From: Glaesserella sp041814905
GTDB lineage: Bacteria; Pseudomonadota; Gammaproteobacteria; Enterobacterales; Pasteurellaceae
Assembly (NCBI RefSeq): GCF_041814905.1
Contig: NZ_JBGXYA010000001.1
Span: 1 to 18,012, forward strand
Length of the DNA stretch: 18,012 nt
Direction of reading: 5' to 3'
Position numbers and translations under genes: made by a program. Below, in pieces: positions 1 through 7,206 of this stretch; position 1 is the stretch's first letter, and each line of letters starts with the position of its first letter. The notes below the pieces were generated by a model. That model saw only the letters and a program-made list of their open reading frames with translations, made no database searches and was not told the DNA's origin.

Positions 1-133
1 AATGCCGGGCGACAACATCAAAATGACTGTGAGCTTAATTCACCCAATCGCAATGGACGAAGGTTTACGTTTTGCGATTCGTGAAGGTGGTCGTACAGTC
101 GGTGCGGGCGTTGTTGCGAAAATCATCAAATAA
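1..133 (+). CDS. tuf: Elongation factor Tu, C-terminal 43 residues (5'-truncated by window edge)
   Basis: Reading from base 2, the frame encodes a 43-residue tail from MPGDNIKMTVSLIHPIAMDE to GAGVVAKIIK and stops with TAA at 131-133. This is the highly conserved end of EF-Tu domain 3. It differs from the E. coli tail only in a few positions and in the last residues (KIIK instead of KVLG). EF-Tu is the cytoplasmic GTPase that delivers aminoacyl-tRNA to the ribosome. The GTPase domain lies outside the window. Many Proteobacteria carry two tuf genes, and the window cannot show which copy this is. A strong hairpin follows 28 nt after the stop. Confidence 0.97.
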   Translation, partial: MPGDNIKMTVSLIHPIAMDEGLRFAIREGGRTVGAGVVAKIIK

Positions 134-161
134 TTGATTTTGTAATCTACGTTACAAACAC

Positions 162-190
162 AAAAGGCAGATCAAAATATCTGCCTTTTT
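162..190. terminator. Bidirectional intrinsic terminator between tuf and the thioredoxin-like gene
   Basis: An 11-bp perfect stem, AAAAGGCAGAT (162-172) with ATCTGCCTTTT (179-189), encloses a 6-nt loop. It is flanked by A-runs on the left and T-runs on the right, so it can terminate tuf on the plus strand and the convergent thioredoxin-like gene on the minus strand. Confidence 0.88.
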
Positions 191-215
191 ACTTTTAGCA
201 TAGTAAATAAAACGA

Positions 216-731
216 CTATTGTGAAAACTTCGCTAACTCGGTTCTTACTCTCAGTCCCCAATAGCTTGTTAACCCCGTTGTATGATTAATCATTTTTCCG
301 TCTTTAATGATTAAAATTGTAGGTGTTGCCTGAATATCCCAGCTTTTAGCAAATTCACCCATTGGATCACTTATTGTAGTAAAACTATAATTATTCTCTC
401 TTAAGTAATCAGAAACTTCTTGATCTGTACCTGATTTAATCGCTACCGTTAGTATAGGTACGCCTTGTTCAGTTAATTGCTGAATCGCGGGAGAAGTAAA
501 TTTACAAAAAGTACACCAACTCCCCCAAAAATAGAGTAACATCGGTTGGTTATGGCTAATTTGAGCAATAATCTTTGGCTGTTTCTGTATATCAAACAAA
601 ACTTGTTCTGCAAATTGTATTGGCGAAGTTGGTTTGCGAAACCAATCCACCACCACACTTAAAATAATAAATAAACTACCAAATAACAGAACATTTTTAC
701 TAAAACGTACGAATAGCCCGCTCTTATTCAC
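216..731 (-). CDS. Membrane-anchored thioredoxin-like protein disulfide oxidoreductase (TlpA/ScsD-like)
   Basis: A 171-aa protein with one hydrophobic N-terminal segment (about residues 13-28) that should anchor it in the inner membrane with the catalytic domain in the periplasm. The thioredoxin fold follows, with active site W72-C73-T74-F75-C76 and the cis-proline loop A135-T136-P137-T138. The family passes electrons or disulfides to envelope proteins (TlpA, DsbE/CcmG and ScsD types); the exact partner cannot be read from the sequence. The start codon is GTG (729-731), overlapping by one base the TAG stop of fabR. An AAGGAT Shine-Dalgarno sequence six bases upstream supports this start, and no ATG fits. 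It is the last gene of the oxyR-fabR cluster, where E. coli has yijD. Resemblance to ScsD (copper-stress thiol chemistry) is a family-level guess. Confidence 0.85.
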   Translation of the reverse strand: MNKSGLFVRFSKNVLLFGSLFIILSVVVDWFRKPTSPIQFAEQVLFDIQKQPKIIAQISHNQPMLLYFWGSWCTFCKFTSPAIQQLTEQGVPILTVAIKSGTDQEVSDYLRENNYSFTTISDPMGEFAKSWDIQATPTILIIKDGKMINHTTGLTSYWGLRVRTELAKFSQ

Positions 732-1357
732 TAGATATCCTTATTGTGCATTGCAGCATAAGAGGTTGCACCACGGGCGAGCATTCGAAGTTGCATAACC
801 ACTCGCTCCTTCAATTTTTGGCGCTCTTGGTTATTCATATCCAAAGCATGAGAACCTGCTGTAAACACTAAAGTCACTAACCCTTCAGATTGGATATAAG
901 CTAAATCGCGATCGATAAATTTATCCTTCATTTGAATATATTCTGCTAATTCCGCTACAAAATGCTGTATCTCACGTGATGCAGCTGTACGAAACGCCTG
1001 TGACGTTCCGGAACTTTCACGCAACAGTAAACGGAACATATTCGGTCGTTCGTCGATAAATTCAAAAAACGTATCGACAGAGATGACCACAACGCTTCCA
1101 CCTTTTTCTAAACGTTTACGGGCCTGGCGCATCAGTTGACGCAGAATTAGACCGGATTCATCCACCATCGCCAAACCTAATTCATCCATATCCTTGAAAT
1201 GGCGATAAAAAGAAGTCGGTGCGATACCAGCTTCACGGGCAACTTCCCGTAAACTTAAATTGGAAAAACTCTTTTCTGCAGTAAGCTGATTGAAAGCTGC
1301 ATCGACCAACGCTCTACGTGTCTTTTCTTTTTGAATGGCACGAACACCGATACTCAT
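731..1357 (-). CDS. fabR: TetR-family transcriptional repressor FabR (unsaturated fatty acid synthesis)
   Basis: A 208-aa TetR-type regulator. The N-terminal helix-turn-helix spans about residues 34-56 (SLREVAREAGIAPTSFYRHF) and the rest is the helical ligand domain. It closely resembles E. coli FabR, which senses unsaturated acyl thioesters and represses fabB and fabA, setting membrane fluidity. Its position immediately after oxyR is the same as in E. coli, which supports orthology. The ATG (1355-1357) shares one base with the TAA stop of oxyR (TAATG), and its own stop overlaps the GTG of the next gene, so all three genes are probably translationally coupled. I see no FabR operator near this locus. 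Confidence 0.95.
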   Translation of the reverse strand: MSIGVRAIQKEKTRRALVDAAFNQLTAEKSFSNLSLREVAREAGIAPTSFYRHFKDMDELGLAMVDESGLILRQLMRQARKRLEKGGSVVVISVDTFFEFIDERPNMFRLLLRESSGTSQAFRTAASREIQHFVAELAEYIQMKDKFIDRDLAYIQSEGLVTLVFTAGSHALDMNNQERQKLKERVVMQLRMLARGATSYAAMHNKDI

Positions 1358-2241
1358 TATTTCGATTCCATAATTTGTTTAATTTCTTTCGCTAAACGTT
1401 CGTATCGCAAACGCAACGGAGAACCCGGACGATAAATCAAACCTACTGCACGGTAAGGTTCCGGCTCATTGAAATGTAAATAAGTAATATTATCCGATTG
1501 AGAAGATGCAGCGAGTTCCGGAATAAATGCAATTCCAACATTTGCAGCAACCATATTACGTAACGTTTCGATACTGCTTGCTTTAAAATGTATATTTTCT
1601 TTTGCGCCAACTGACAAGCAATAATCCATGGTTTGCATTCTCAAGCAATGTCCGTCATCCAGCATCAACATCTCTTTATCACGTAATTGAGAAAGCGATA
1701 AATTACCTTGTTTTGCCCACTCATGCTCTACAGGTACCGCCAATAGCATTTTTTCATTACAAATAGGTACCTCGATAAAAGGTTCACTCTCTTTAGTAAA
1801 CGCTAAAATTCCGCAGTCTAATTGACCTGCTTCTAATTGCTCAACTAATACGGACGTTTGTAACTCGTAGATATAAACGTCTAACGTAGGAAATAACGCT
1901 TTTAATTTAGGTAAAATTAACGGGGCAATATAAGGACCTAAAGTTGGAATCACGCCGACATGAATCGGACCGGACATATCTTTCCCTTGATTGCTCGCCA
2001 TTTCACGTAAAATTTTGACTTCACGTAACACTACCTTAGCCTGTTCAACCAGCGTTAATCCTGCCTGAGTAAACAGCACTTTTCGGCTGGTACGTTCCAA
2101 TAAAACCGTACCTAACTCATCTTCCAATTTTCTGATCTGACCACTTAATGTCGGTTGGCTCACATTACAGGCATCGGCAGCTTTACGAAAGTGCTTAAAA
2201 TCAGCTAATGCAATGAGATACTCCAAATCACGAATATTCAT
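1357..2241 (-). CDS. oxyR: Hydrogen peroxide-sensing LysR-type regulator OxyR
   Basis: A 294-aa LysR regulator starting MNIRDLEYLIALADFKHFRK. The winged HTH covers about residues 18-40. The regulatory domain carries both redox cysteines, C199 and C208, at exactly the E. coli numbering (C199 in DDGHCLR). Peroxide forms the C199-C208 disulfide, turning OxyR into an activator of antioxidant genes. The open frame continues 26 codons upstream, but the start at 2241 is right: it matches the family N-terminus and has an AGAGGT ribosome site nine bases upstream. It is divergent from the peroxiredoxin-glutaredoxin gene and first in the coupled oxyR-fabR-thioredoxin-like cluster. An OxyR-like operator overlaps its likely promoter, so autorepression is expected. 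Confidence 0.97.
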   Translation of the reverse strand: MNIRDLEYLIALADFKHFRKAADACNVSQPTLSGQIRKLEDELGTVLLERTSRKVLFTQAGLTLVEQAKVVLREVKILREMASNQGKDMSGPIHVGVIPTLGPYIAPLILPKLKALFPTLDVYIYELQTSVLVEQLEAGQLDCGILAFTKESEPFIEVPICNEKMLLAVPVEHEWAKQGNLSLSQLRDKEMLMLDDGHCLRMQTMDYCLSVGAKENIHFKASSIETLRNMVAANVGIAFIPELAASSQSDNITYLHFNEPEPYRAVGLIYRPGSPLRLRYERLAKEIKQIMESK

Positions 2242-2254
2242 GTTTTTTACACCT

Positions 2255-2269
2255 CTATTAATATAATAG
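2255..2269. promoter_or_regulatory. OxyR operator core between oxyR and the peroxiredoxin gene
   Basis: CTAT (2255-2258), seven bases, then ATAG (2266-2269) exactly matches the central two elements of the OxyR consensus ATAG-N7-CTAT-N7-ATAG-N7-CTAT. The outer elements expected at 2244-2247 and 2277-2280 are poor (TTTT and TATG). The site abuts the predicted -35 region of the peroxiredoxin promoter. It also covers TATTAT (minus strand, 2268-2263), a possible oxyR -10, so one protein could activate one gene and repress the other. Confidence 0.6.
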
Positions 2270-2270
2270 G

Positions 2271-2299
2271 CTGAATTATGGCACATTTGGGTGTAAAAT
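2271..2299 (+). promoter_or_regulatory. Predicted promoter of the peroxiredoxin-glutaredoxin gene
   Basis: TAAAAT at 2294-2299 is a good -10. The matching -35 position, 17 nt upstream (CTGAAT, 2271-2276), is weak, as expected for an activator-dependent promoter. The OxyR-like core ends two bases upstream of it. The ribosome site AGGAG lies just before the ATG at 2338. Confidence 0.45.
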
Positions 2300-2337
2300 G
2301 CGTAGAATTTTTGAAACAATCACAGGAGAAAAGAAAA

Positions 2338-3069
2338 ATGGCTTTCAAAGATATGACAGGTCAAAAAGTACCGAATGTCACATTTAAAACACGCCAAGGC
2401 GATGCTTGGGTCGATGTGACTACCGACGAACTATTTAACAATAAAAATGTAATCGTATTCTCTTTACCGGGTGCGTTTACACCAACTTGTTCTTCAACTC
2501 ACTTACCGCGCTACAATGAATTAGCAAAAGAATTTTATGCATTAGGCGTAGATGAAATCGTTTGTATGTCAGTTAACGATACCTTTGTTATGAATGCATG
2601 GAAAGCAGATCAAGAATCCGACAACGTCACCGTCATCCCAGACGGTAACGGCGAATTTACCGAAGGCATGGGTATGCTTGTCGGCAAAGAAGATTTAGGT
2701 TTCGGCAAACGCTCATGGCGTTATTCTATGTACGTGAAAAACGGCGTCGTCGAAAAAATGTTTGTTGAACCGGAAGAGCCGGGCGACCCGTTCAAAGTAT
2801 CTGATGCAGATACGATGATCAAATATTTGAACCCTAACTGGACAGCAAAACCGTCTGTGGCGATTATCACTAAACCGGGCTGCCCGTTCTGTGCTAAAGC
2901 GAAAGCATTATTAGAAGTGAAAGGTTTTGCTTATGAAGAAATCGTTCTGGGTCGTGATGCAAGCACCACTTCATTACGTGCTATTAGCGGTCGTACAACA
3001 GTGCCGCAAGTCTTTATCGGCGGTAAACACATTGGCGGTAGCGATGATTTACAAGCATACTTTGAATAA
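2338..3069 (+). CDS. Hybrid peroxiredoxin 5-glutaredoxin (PGdx)
   Basis: A 243-aa two-domain peroxidase. Residues 1 to about 165 form a Prx5-type peroxiredoxin with the peroxidatic cysteine C51 in PGAFTPTCSSTH. Residues about 172-243 form a glutaredoxin with active site C182-P-F-C185, the cis-proline motif T221-V222-P223 and the glutathione-binding GGSDDL loop. The fusion lets glutathione reduce the peroxidase directly, as described for the Haemophilus influenzae enzyme (about 241 aa). It removes H2O2 and alkyl peroxides in the cytosol. The open frame extends 20 codons upstream, but AGGAG lies just before the ATG at 2338 and family members begin MAFKDM-like. It is transcribed divergently from oxyR and is probably a direct OxyR target. 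Confidence 0.96.
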   Translation: MAFKDMTGQKVPNVTFKTRQGDAWVDVTTDELFNNKNVIVFSLPGAFTPTCSSTHLPRYNELAKEFYALGVDEIVCMSVNDTFVMNAWKADQESDNVTVIPDGNGEFTEGMGMLVGKEDLGFGKRSWRYSMYVKNGVVEKMFVEPEEPGDPFKVSDADTMIKYLNPNWTAKPSVAIITKPGCPFCAKAKALLEVKGFAYEEIVLGRDASTTSLRAISGRTTVPQVFIGGKHIGGSDDLQAYFE

Positions 3070-3089
3070 TTTGAAGAATGCTTAACCAC

Positions 3090-3117
3090 AAAAGCTAAGT
3101 CTAACGACTTAGCTTTT
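3090..3117. terminator. Bidirectional intrinsic terminator after the peroxiredoxin-glutaredoxin gene
   Basis: A 12-bp perfect stem (3090-3101 with 3106-3117, arms AAAAGCTAAGTC and GACTTAGCTTTT) closes a 4-nt loop and is followed by T-rich sequence. The A-run on the left arm makes it symmetrical, so it can also stop transcription from the convergent birA. Confidence 0.88.
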
Positions 3118-3162
3118 TTATTTTTCCATGATGCTTAAATTGCAAAATAACAGCCCAAACTG

Positions 3163-3171
3163 ACCGCTTGT
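3163..3171 (-). repeat. DNA uptake signal sequence (Apl type)
   Basis: A perfect ACAAGCGGT core on the minus strand, followed in the same sense by C and an A/T-rich tail ending TTTTGCAA. It lies in the intergenic gap between the peroxiredoxin terminator and birA. Confidence 0.85.
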
Positions 3172-3216
3172 AAATCCCATATCAAACCGAACATAAGCTG
3201 AGATATAAGCCTTCAC

Positions 3217-3981
3217 CTACTTTGTTGCACGTAGCGACACTTCACCGATAGCAAAACAACGAACAATATCACCTTGCCGTAACATTAATTCTCCTTCGTC
3301 ATTAATACCTAACGAAATACCGTGGATTTCATCAGATTCCGTGACTAATTTCACCGCCTGATTGCGGAAAATATCAAACGCCTGCCAACGTTCTATGTAA
3401 TCAGCAAATCCCGCTTGCGGATAACGTTGCAGTGCTTGCTGAAGGTGCGTTGCCAAATGTGCCGCTAATTGAGTGCGATCGATTTGATAATCGGATAAAT
3501 CACTCCACGCTTGTGTCACAACGGCTTCATCGACATTTTTCATCCCTAAATTCAAACCGATACCAATCACTAAATAAACACCGCAATGATCTACGCGGCT
3601 TTCAATCAGAATTCCGCCCATTTTTTTTCCGTTATGGTAAATATCATTTGGCCATTTAATTTGGATATTCGGCACGTTCAACGCTTGAAATGCTTCGGCA
3701 ATCAGCACTGATACCACTAAACTTAACGATGAAAGTTGTTCAATATGTTTTGACGGATAGTGCCACAACATCGAAAAATAGAGGTTTTGACTTTGCGGTG
3801 AATACCACTGCCGACCACGTCTGCCGCGCCCTGCGGTTTGTGTTTCCGCAACACAAAGGGAGCCGTTCTCAAGTTGCTTGTAGTGTGTCAGTAAATATTC
3901 GTTCGTTGAATCGATCTCCTTAAAAAGCAAAACTTGCCCTTGAATTAAGGCTTGGCTGACAATTTTTTGATCAATATGCAT
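3217..3981 (-). CDS. birA: Biotin-protein ligase BirA, lacking the DNA-binding repressor domain
   Basis: A 254-aa enzyme that makes biotinyl-AMP and attaches biotin to the AccB subunit of acetyl-CoA carboxylase. Numbering from the GTG codon just upstream, the ATP/biotin loop GRGRRGRQW is at residues 52-60, KWPND at 110-114, and the SH3-like C-terminal domain ends the protein (EVSLRATK). In E. coli the GRGRRGR loop is at about residue 115, so the N-terminal winged-helix repressor domain (about 60 aa) is missing. There is no room for it: murB ends at 4000. The start is ATG 3979-3981 (AGGG eight bases upstream) or the GTG at 3982-3984; I prefer ATG. It follows murB by 18 nt, as in the E. coli murB-birA pair. 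It should biotinylate but not repress. Confidence 0.93.
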   Translation of the reverse strand: MHIDQKIVSQALIQGQVLLFKEIDSTNEYLLTHYKQLENGSLCVAETQTAGRGRRGRQWYSPQSQNLYFSMLWHYPSKHIEQLSSLSLVVSVLIAEAFQALNVPNIQIKWPNDIYHNGKKMGGILIESRVDHCGVYLVIGIGLNLGMKNVDEAVVTQAWSDLSDYQIDRTQLAAHLATHLQQALQRYPQAGFADYIERWQAFDIFRNQAVKLVTESDEIHGISLGINDEGELMLRQGDIVRCFAIGEVSLRATK

Positions 3982-3999
3982 CACAAACGCCCTGTCAAA

Positions 4000-5028
4000 T
4001 CAACGTGTCACGAGTTCACTATCCACTTCACCGTATTTGCCGATAAAACGAACTTCCGGGTGTAATTCAATGCTGAATTGCTCGCGGACACGACGACGCA
4101 CTTCACGAGCTAACGCCAACACATCGGCACCGGTAGCATTCTCTTTGTTAATCAATACCAATGCCTGTTTGGTATGCACTGCCGCCCCGCCGATTTGGTA
4201 TCCTTTCAAATTTGCTTGGTCGATCAACCATCCCGCAGGCACTTTAACGCTACCATCGGCCTGCGGATAGCTCGGTATTGTCGGACAAGCGGTCTGAATT
4301 TGCTGAAATTTTTCAAAATCTACCACCGGATTCTTAAAAAAGCTGCCGGCATTGCCGACTTCATCAGGATTCGGCAGTTTTGAACGACGTACCGCACACA
4401 CTTCATCAAACACTTCGGTCGGCGTCACCTTCTGCGGGTCGAATTGTGCCAACGAACCATAGTTCAGCACCGGTTGCCACGCCTTGGCCAGCTTAATTCC
4501 AACAGCAACAATCGCATAATGGTCGCGATATTGTTGTTTGAAAATACTTTCACGGTAACCGAAACGGCACGCTTGTTTGGTTAAACGCAATATCTCACCA
4601 TTTTTGAGATTTAATACGTCCACATAGTCACATACGCGTTCAAACTCAACGCCGTAAGCCCCAATATTTTGAATCGGTGCAGAACCGACTACACCGGGAA
4701 TCAAGGCTAAATTTTCCAAACCGCCCATCCCTTGAGCCAAGGTCCATTGTACCAATTCATGCCAATTCTCACCGCCTGCTATATGCAGATAGTGAAATTG
4801 TTGATCTTCTCGCTGTGTAATCCCCTTTAATTGGTTCACCAGCACCGTGCCGTCAAAATCCTCAAGAAAAAGTACATTCGAGCCTTGTCCGAGTAACAAC
4901 ACCGGTTGTTCTGCCTGATAAGCTTTCTGCCATTCGGCCAATAACTGTTCTTGCGTATCAAATACAATAATTTGCTGCGCTTTTGCCGGCAAATGGAAGG
5001 TATGAAAAGGGGTTAAGGTTTGTTTCAT
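4000..5028 (-). CDS. murB: UDP-N-acetylenolpyruvoylglucosamine reductase MurB
   Basis: A 342-aa FAD/NADPH enzyme of peptidoglycan precursor synthesis that reduces UDP-GlcNAc-enolpyruvate to UDP-MurNAc in the cytoplasm. The FAD-binding domain shows GQGSNVLF (47-54) and IPGVVGSAPIQNIGAYG (110-126). The catalytic residues fall at the E. coli numbers: R159 (in GYRES), S229 (NAGSFFKN) and E325 (ELHPEVRF). This is the type I form of E. coli length. It is the first gene of a murB-birA pair. The Shine-Dalgarno sequence is modest (CAGAG). A terminator in the 63-nt gap separates it from upstream yicC, so it probably has its own promoter there, but I cannot pick one out. Confidence 0.97.
   Translation of the reverse strand: MKQTLTPFHTFHLPAKAQQIIVFDTQEQLLAEWQKAYQAEQPVLLLGQGSNVLFLEDFDGTVLVNQLKGITQREDQQFHYLHIAGGENWHELVQWTLAQGMGGLENLALIPGVVGSAPIQNIGAYGVEFERVCDYVDVLNLKNGEILRLTKQACRFGYRESIFKQQYRDHYAIVAVGIKLAKAWQPVLNYGSLAQFDPQKVTPTEVFDEVCAVRRSKLPNPDEVGNAGSFFKNPVVDFEKFQQIQTACPTIPSYPQADGSVKVPAGWLIDQANLKGYQIGGAAVHTKQALVLINKENATGADVLALAREVRRRVREQFSIELHPEVRFIGKYGEVDSELVTR
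4285..4293 (+). repeat. DNA uptake signal sequence inside murB
   Basis: A perfect ACAAGCGGT followed by C and an A/T-rich stretch (GAATTTGCTGAAATTTTTC). It lies within the murB coding region, opposite to the direction of transcription. Confidence 0.85.
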
Positions 5029-5045
5029 AATACTCTGTTTTATCT

Positions 5046-5076
5046 AAAAAGAGGATGCCTGTTTAGTACAAGCATC
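5046..5076 (-). terminator. Intrinsic terminator of yicC
   Basis: Read on the minus strand, GATGC-T-TGT pairs with ACA-G-GCATC: five plus three base pairs with one internal mismatch and a 5-nt loop (5054-5076). CTCTTTTT follows (complement of 5046-5053). It stops yicC transcription before murB. Confidence 0.7.
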
Positions 5077-5091
5077 ATGCTGGCTAACGGA

Positions 5092-5955
5092 TTATTCTAA
5101 ATTCTGGATCTGCTCACGCATCTGCTCAATTAATACTTTTAGTTCCACAGCAGAATTCGTGACCTCGGCATTAATCGATTTTGAAGCAAGGGTATTCGCC
5201 TCACGATTCAGTTCTTGCATCATAAAATCCAATTTACGCCCCACTGCACCGCCTTTTTTCAATATAGAAGCAGTTTCTTTTACGTGGAGCTGTAAACGAT
5301 CCAGCTCTTCCGCCACATCGACTTTTTGTGCCAATAGTACCATCTCTTGCTCCAGTCGTTGCGGATCGAATTGCAGATTCAACTCATCAAAACGTTGTTG
5401 TAAACGATCTTTTTGCCATTGCAATACGCTTGGCATTTGTATTTGGACCTTTGTCGCCTCACTTTCAATCGCATCCAAACGTTGTTGAATTAAAAGCTGC
5501 AAGTTTGCACCTTCACGGGCGCGCATTGCGATAAAATCCGCCAAAATCTGTTCAAAACCGTTCAGTAAATCTTGACCGATTTGGTCCAGATCTTGATTTT
5601 GTGCATCGACCACACCCGGGAAACGCAAAATATCCACAAGGTTAATTTCGCCATCATTCGCAGTTTCTCTCAACCATTGTAACGAGCTGATAACCTGTTT
5701 GGCATAATCTTGATTAATCGATAAGCTGTTGTTTTGATTTGTATTTAATTCGATGCGCAAACTGCATTCTACCTTACCGCGCGTGAGCGAAGCACGTAAA
5801 CGCTCACGCAATGTCATTTCTAAATTACGGAAATTTTCCGGTAAGCGAAAATAGGTCTCCAAAAAGCGCTGGTTTACCGAACGAATTTCCCATACTGCAT
5901 TACCCCACTCTTTTTTAAGCTCAAGGTGGGCAAAAGCTGTCATACTGTAAATCAT
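5092..5955 (-). CDS. yicC: YicC-family endoribonuclease
   Basis: A 287-aa protein, the same length as E. coli YicC and very similar at the N-terminus (SMTAFAHLELKKEWG; SVNQRFLETYFRLPENFRNL). The C-terminal DUF1732 part includes GRKLDFMMQELNREANTLASKS. The family has been reported to be an endoribonuclease acting in small-RNA turnover; the sequence alone does not show the active site. The middle region (about 160-250) is rich in Q, E and L and probably helical. It is divergent from rph, the same neighbourhood as in E. coli, and ends at its own terminator before murB. Confidence 0.93.
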   Translation of the reverse strand: MIYSMTAFAHLELKKEWGNAVWEIRSVNQRFLETYFRLPENFRNLEMTLRERLRASLTRGKVECSLRIELNTNQNNSLSINQDYAKQVISSLQWLRETANDGEINLVDILRFPGVVDAQNQDLDQIGQDLLNGFEQILADFIAMRAREGANLQLLIQQRLDAIESEATKVQIQMPSVLQWQKDRLQQRFDELNLQFDPQRLEQEMVLLAQKVDVAEELDRLQLHVKETASILKKGGAVGRKLDFMMQELNREANTLASKSINAEVTNSAVELKVLIEQMREQIQNLE

Positions 5956-6006
5956 TTATGAGTATCTCTTTTGCTGACAAAATGTAGCATATTGTACTTG
6001 TTATTC

Positions 6007-6015
6007 TGCTAGAAT
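6007..6015 (+). promoter_or_regulatory. Predicted extended -10 promoter of rph
   Basis: TGCTAGAAT is a TGN extended -10 followed by TAGAAT (one mismatch to TATAAT), 33 nt before the rph ATG. No good -35 lies 16-18 nt upstream, which is acceptable for an extended -10. The ribosome site GAGAGGA lies just before the start at 6048. Confidence 0.5.
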
Positions 6016-6047
6016 AGGGAAATTTTTGCTTATAGAGAGGAATAAAT

Positions 6048-6770
6048 ATGCGTCCGAATAATCGCTCGGAAAATCAAATTCGCCCAATCACCATTACCCG
6101 CAACTATACCCGCTACGCAGAAGGCTCGGTCTTGATTGAATTCGGAGAAACCAAAGTATTATGTAACGCAACGGTTGAAGAAACCGTTCCTCGCTTTTTA
6201 AAAGGTCAACAACAAGGTTGGGTAACCGCCGAGTACGGAATGTTACCGCGTTCGACTCATAGCCGAATGCAGCGCGAAGCGGCAAAAGGAAAACAGAGCG
6301 GACGCACGATGGAAATTCAACGTTTGATTGCCCGTTCTCTGCGTGCCATCGTCGATTTAAAGCAATTAGGTGAGCGAACCGTGACGATTGATTGCGATGT
6401 CATCCAAGCCGATGGCGGCACCCGCACTGCAGCAATCACCGGCGCTTGTGTCGCATTGCACGATGCGATGAATAAACTGATTGCCGATGGCATATTAAAA
6501 GAGAATCCGATGAAAGGTTTGGTTGCAGCAATTTCAGTAGGCATTGTTGATGGTATTGCGGTATGCGATTTGGAATATGTGGAAGACTCCAATGCCGAAA
6601 CGGATATGAACGTAGTGATGGTAGACAGCGGAAAATTAGTGGAAGTACAGGGAACCGCCGAGGGTGAGCCGTTTAGCCATACCGAATTACTTACTCTGCT
6701 CGGTTTAGCCGAACAAGGTATCCGCCAGTTAATTGATGCACAACGTAAAGCACTGGCGCAATCGGTTTAG
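6048..6770 (+). CDS. rph: Ribonuclease PH
   Basis: A 240-aa phosphorolytic 3'-exoribonuclease that trims tRNA 3' ends and degrades structured RNA. The RNase PH fold is intact: R86 (KQSGRTMEI), the phosphate-binding loop GGTRTAAITGA (123-133), and acidic residues D180 and D186 in YVEDSNAETDMNVV, at the catalytic positions. The C-terminal segment (LLGLAEQGIRQLIDAQRKAL) is full length, unlike the frameshifted rph of E. coli K-12. In E. coli rph precedes pyrE; here pyrE is absent and a leftward ferredoxin gene follows. Confidence 0.97.
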   Translation: MRPNNRSENQIRPITITRNYTRYAEGSVLIEFGETKVLCNATVEETVPRFLKGQQQGWVTAEYGMLPRSTHSRMQREAAKGKQSGRTMEIQRLIARSLRAIVDLKQLGERTVTIDCDVIQADGGTRTAAITGACVALHDAMNKLIADGILKENPMKGLVAAISVGIVDGIAVCDLEYVEDSNAETDMNVVMVDSGKLVEVQGTAEGEPFSHTELLTLLGLAEQGIRQLIDAQRKALAQSV

Positions 6771-6774
6771 TCAT

Positions 6775-6783
6775 ACAAGCGGT
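6775..6783 (+). repeat. DNA uptake signal sequence after rph
   Basis: A perfect ACAAGCGGT core followed by C and the tail GAAATTTGCAAATATTTT. It starts 4 nt after the rph stop codon. Confidence 0.87.
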
Positions 6784-6814
6784 CGGTTTCAGCCTGAAAT
6801 TTGCAAATATTTTA

Positions 6815-6843
6815 CCCCGCTCCTTTCCAACAAGCGAGCGGGG
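6815..6843. terminator. GC-rich hairpin between convergent rph and yfhL
   Basis: CCCCGCTC (6815-6822) pairs with GAGCGGGG (6836-6843): eight perfect G/C-rich pairs around a 13-nt loop. There is no T-run after it on the plus strand and only TAAAATATTT on the minus strand, so it is a weak or Rho-assisted terminator at best. Its position between two converging genes suggests that role. Confidence 0.45.
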
Positions 6844-6851
6844 ATCCTACG

Positions 6852-7112
6852 CTAAATCTCATCTGCGTGGTGAATCATCACAAATCTTTCCCACAACTGC
6901 TCGTTGGTTTCGATATGCTCCGGATCGGTAATAATACAATTATTGATCGGACAAACTTTTTGGCAAGTCGGCGTTTCATAATGTCCGACGCATTCGGTGC
7001 ATAACGCCGGATCAATGACATAAATATCATCGCCCATCGAAATCGCCTGATTCGGACATTCCGGTTCACACATATCGCAATTGGTACATTTGTGAGTGAT
7101 CAACAATGCCAT
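6852..7112 (-). CDS. yfhL: YfhL-type 4Fe-4S dicluster ferredoxin
   Basis: An 86-aa ferredoxin very similar to E. coli YfhL (identical stretches MALLIT and TECVGHYETPTCQKVCPI, and the HHAD-I tail). Two cluster motifs are complete: C9-x2-C12-x2-C15-x3-C19 and C38-x2-C41-x8-C50-x3-C54, the Alvin-type 2[4Fe-4S] pattern with an insert in the second motif. It is a low-potential cytosolic electron carrier; a physiological partner is not shown here. It is a single gene, convergent with rph and divergent from nadR. The ribosome site is unconvincing (AAGGG about 15 nt upstream). Confidence 0.95.
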   Translation of the reverse strand: MALLITHKCTNCDMCEPECPNQAISMGDDIYVIDPALCTECVGHYETPTCQKVCPINNCIITDPEHIETNEQLWERFVMIHHADEI

Positions 7113-7206
7113 AAATTTTTACTATTACCCTTAATGAATTTGAAGTCGGCGATTATACCTATCCCACCGAAAGTAGAAAGTCTTTATACACAATTTTGCA
7201 AATTTT

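Noticed and set aside
2242..2337. Longer open frames for oxyR (26 extra codons) and the peroxiredoxin-glutaredoxin gene (20 extra codons)
   Set aside because: Both extensions run into the shared promoter region; family N-termini and good ribosome sites support the starts at 2241 and 2338.
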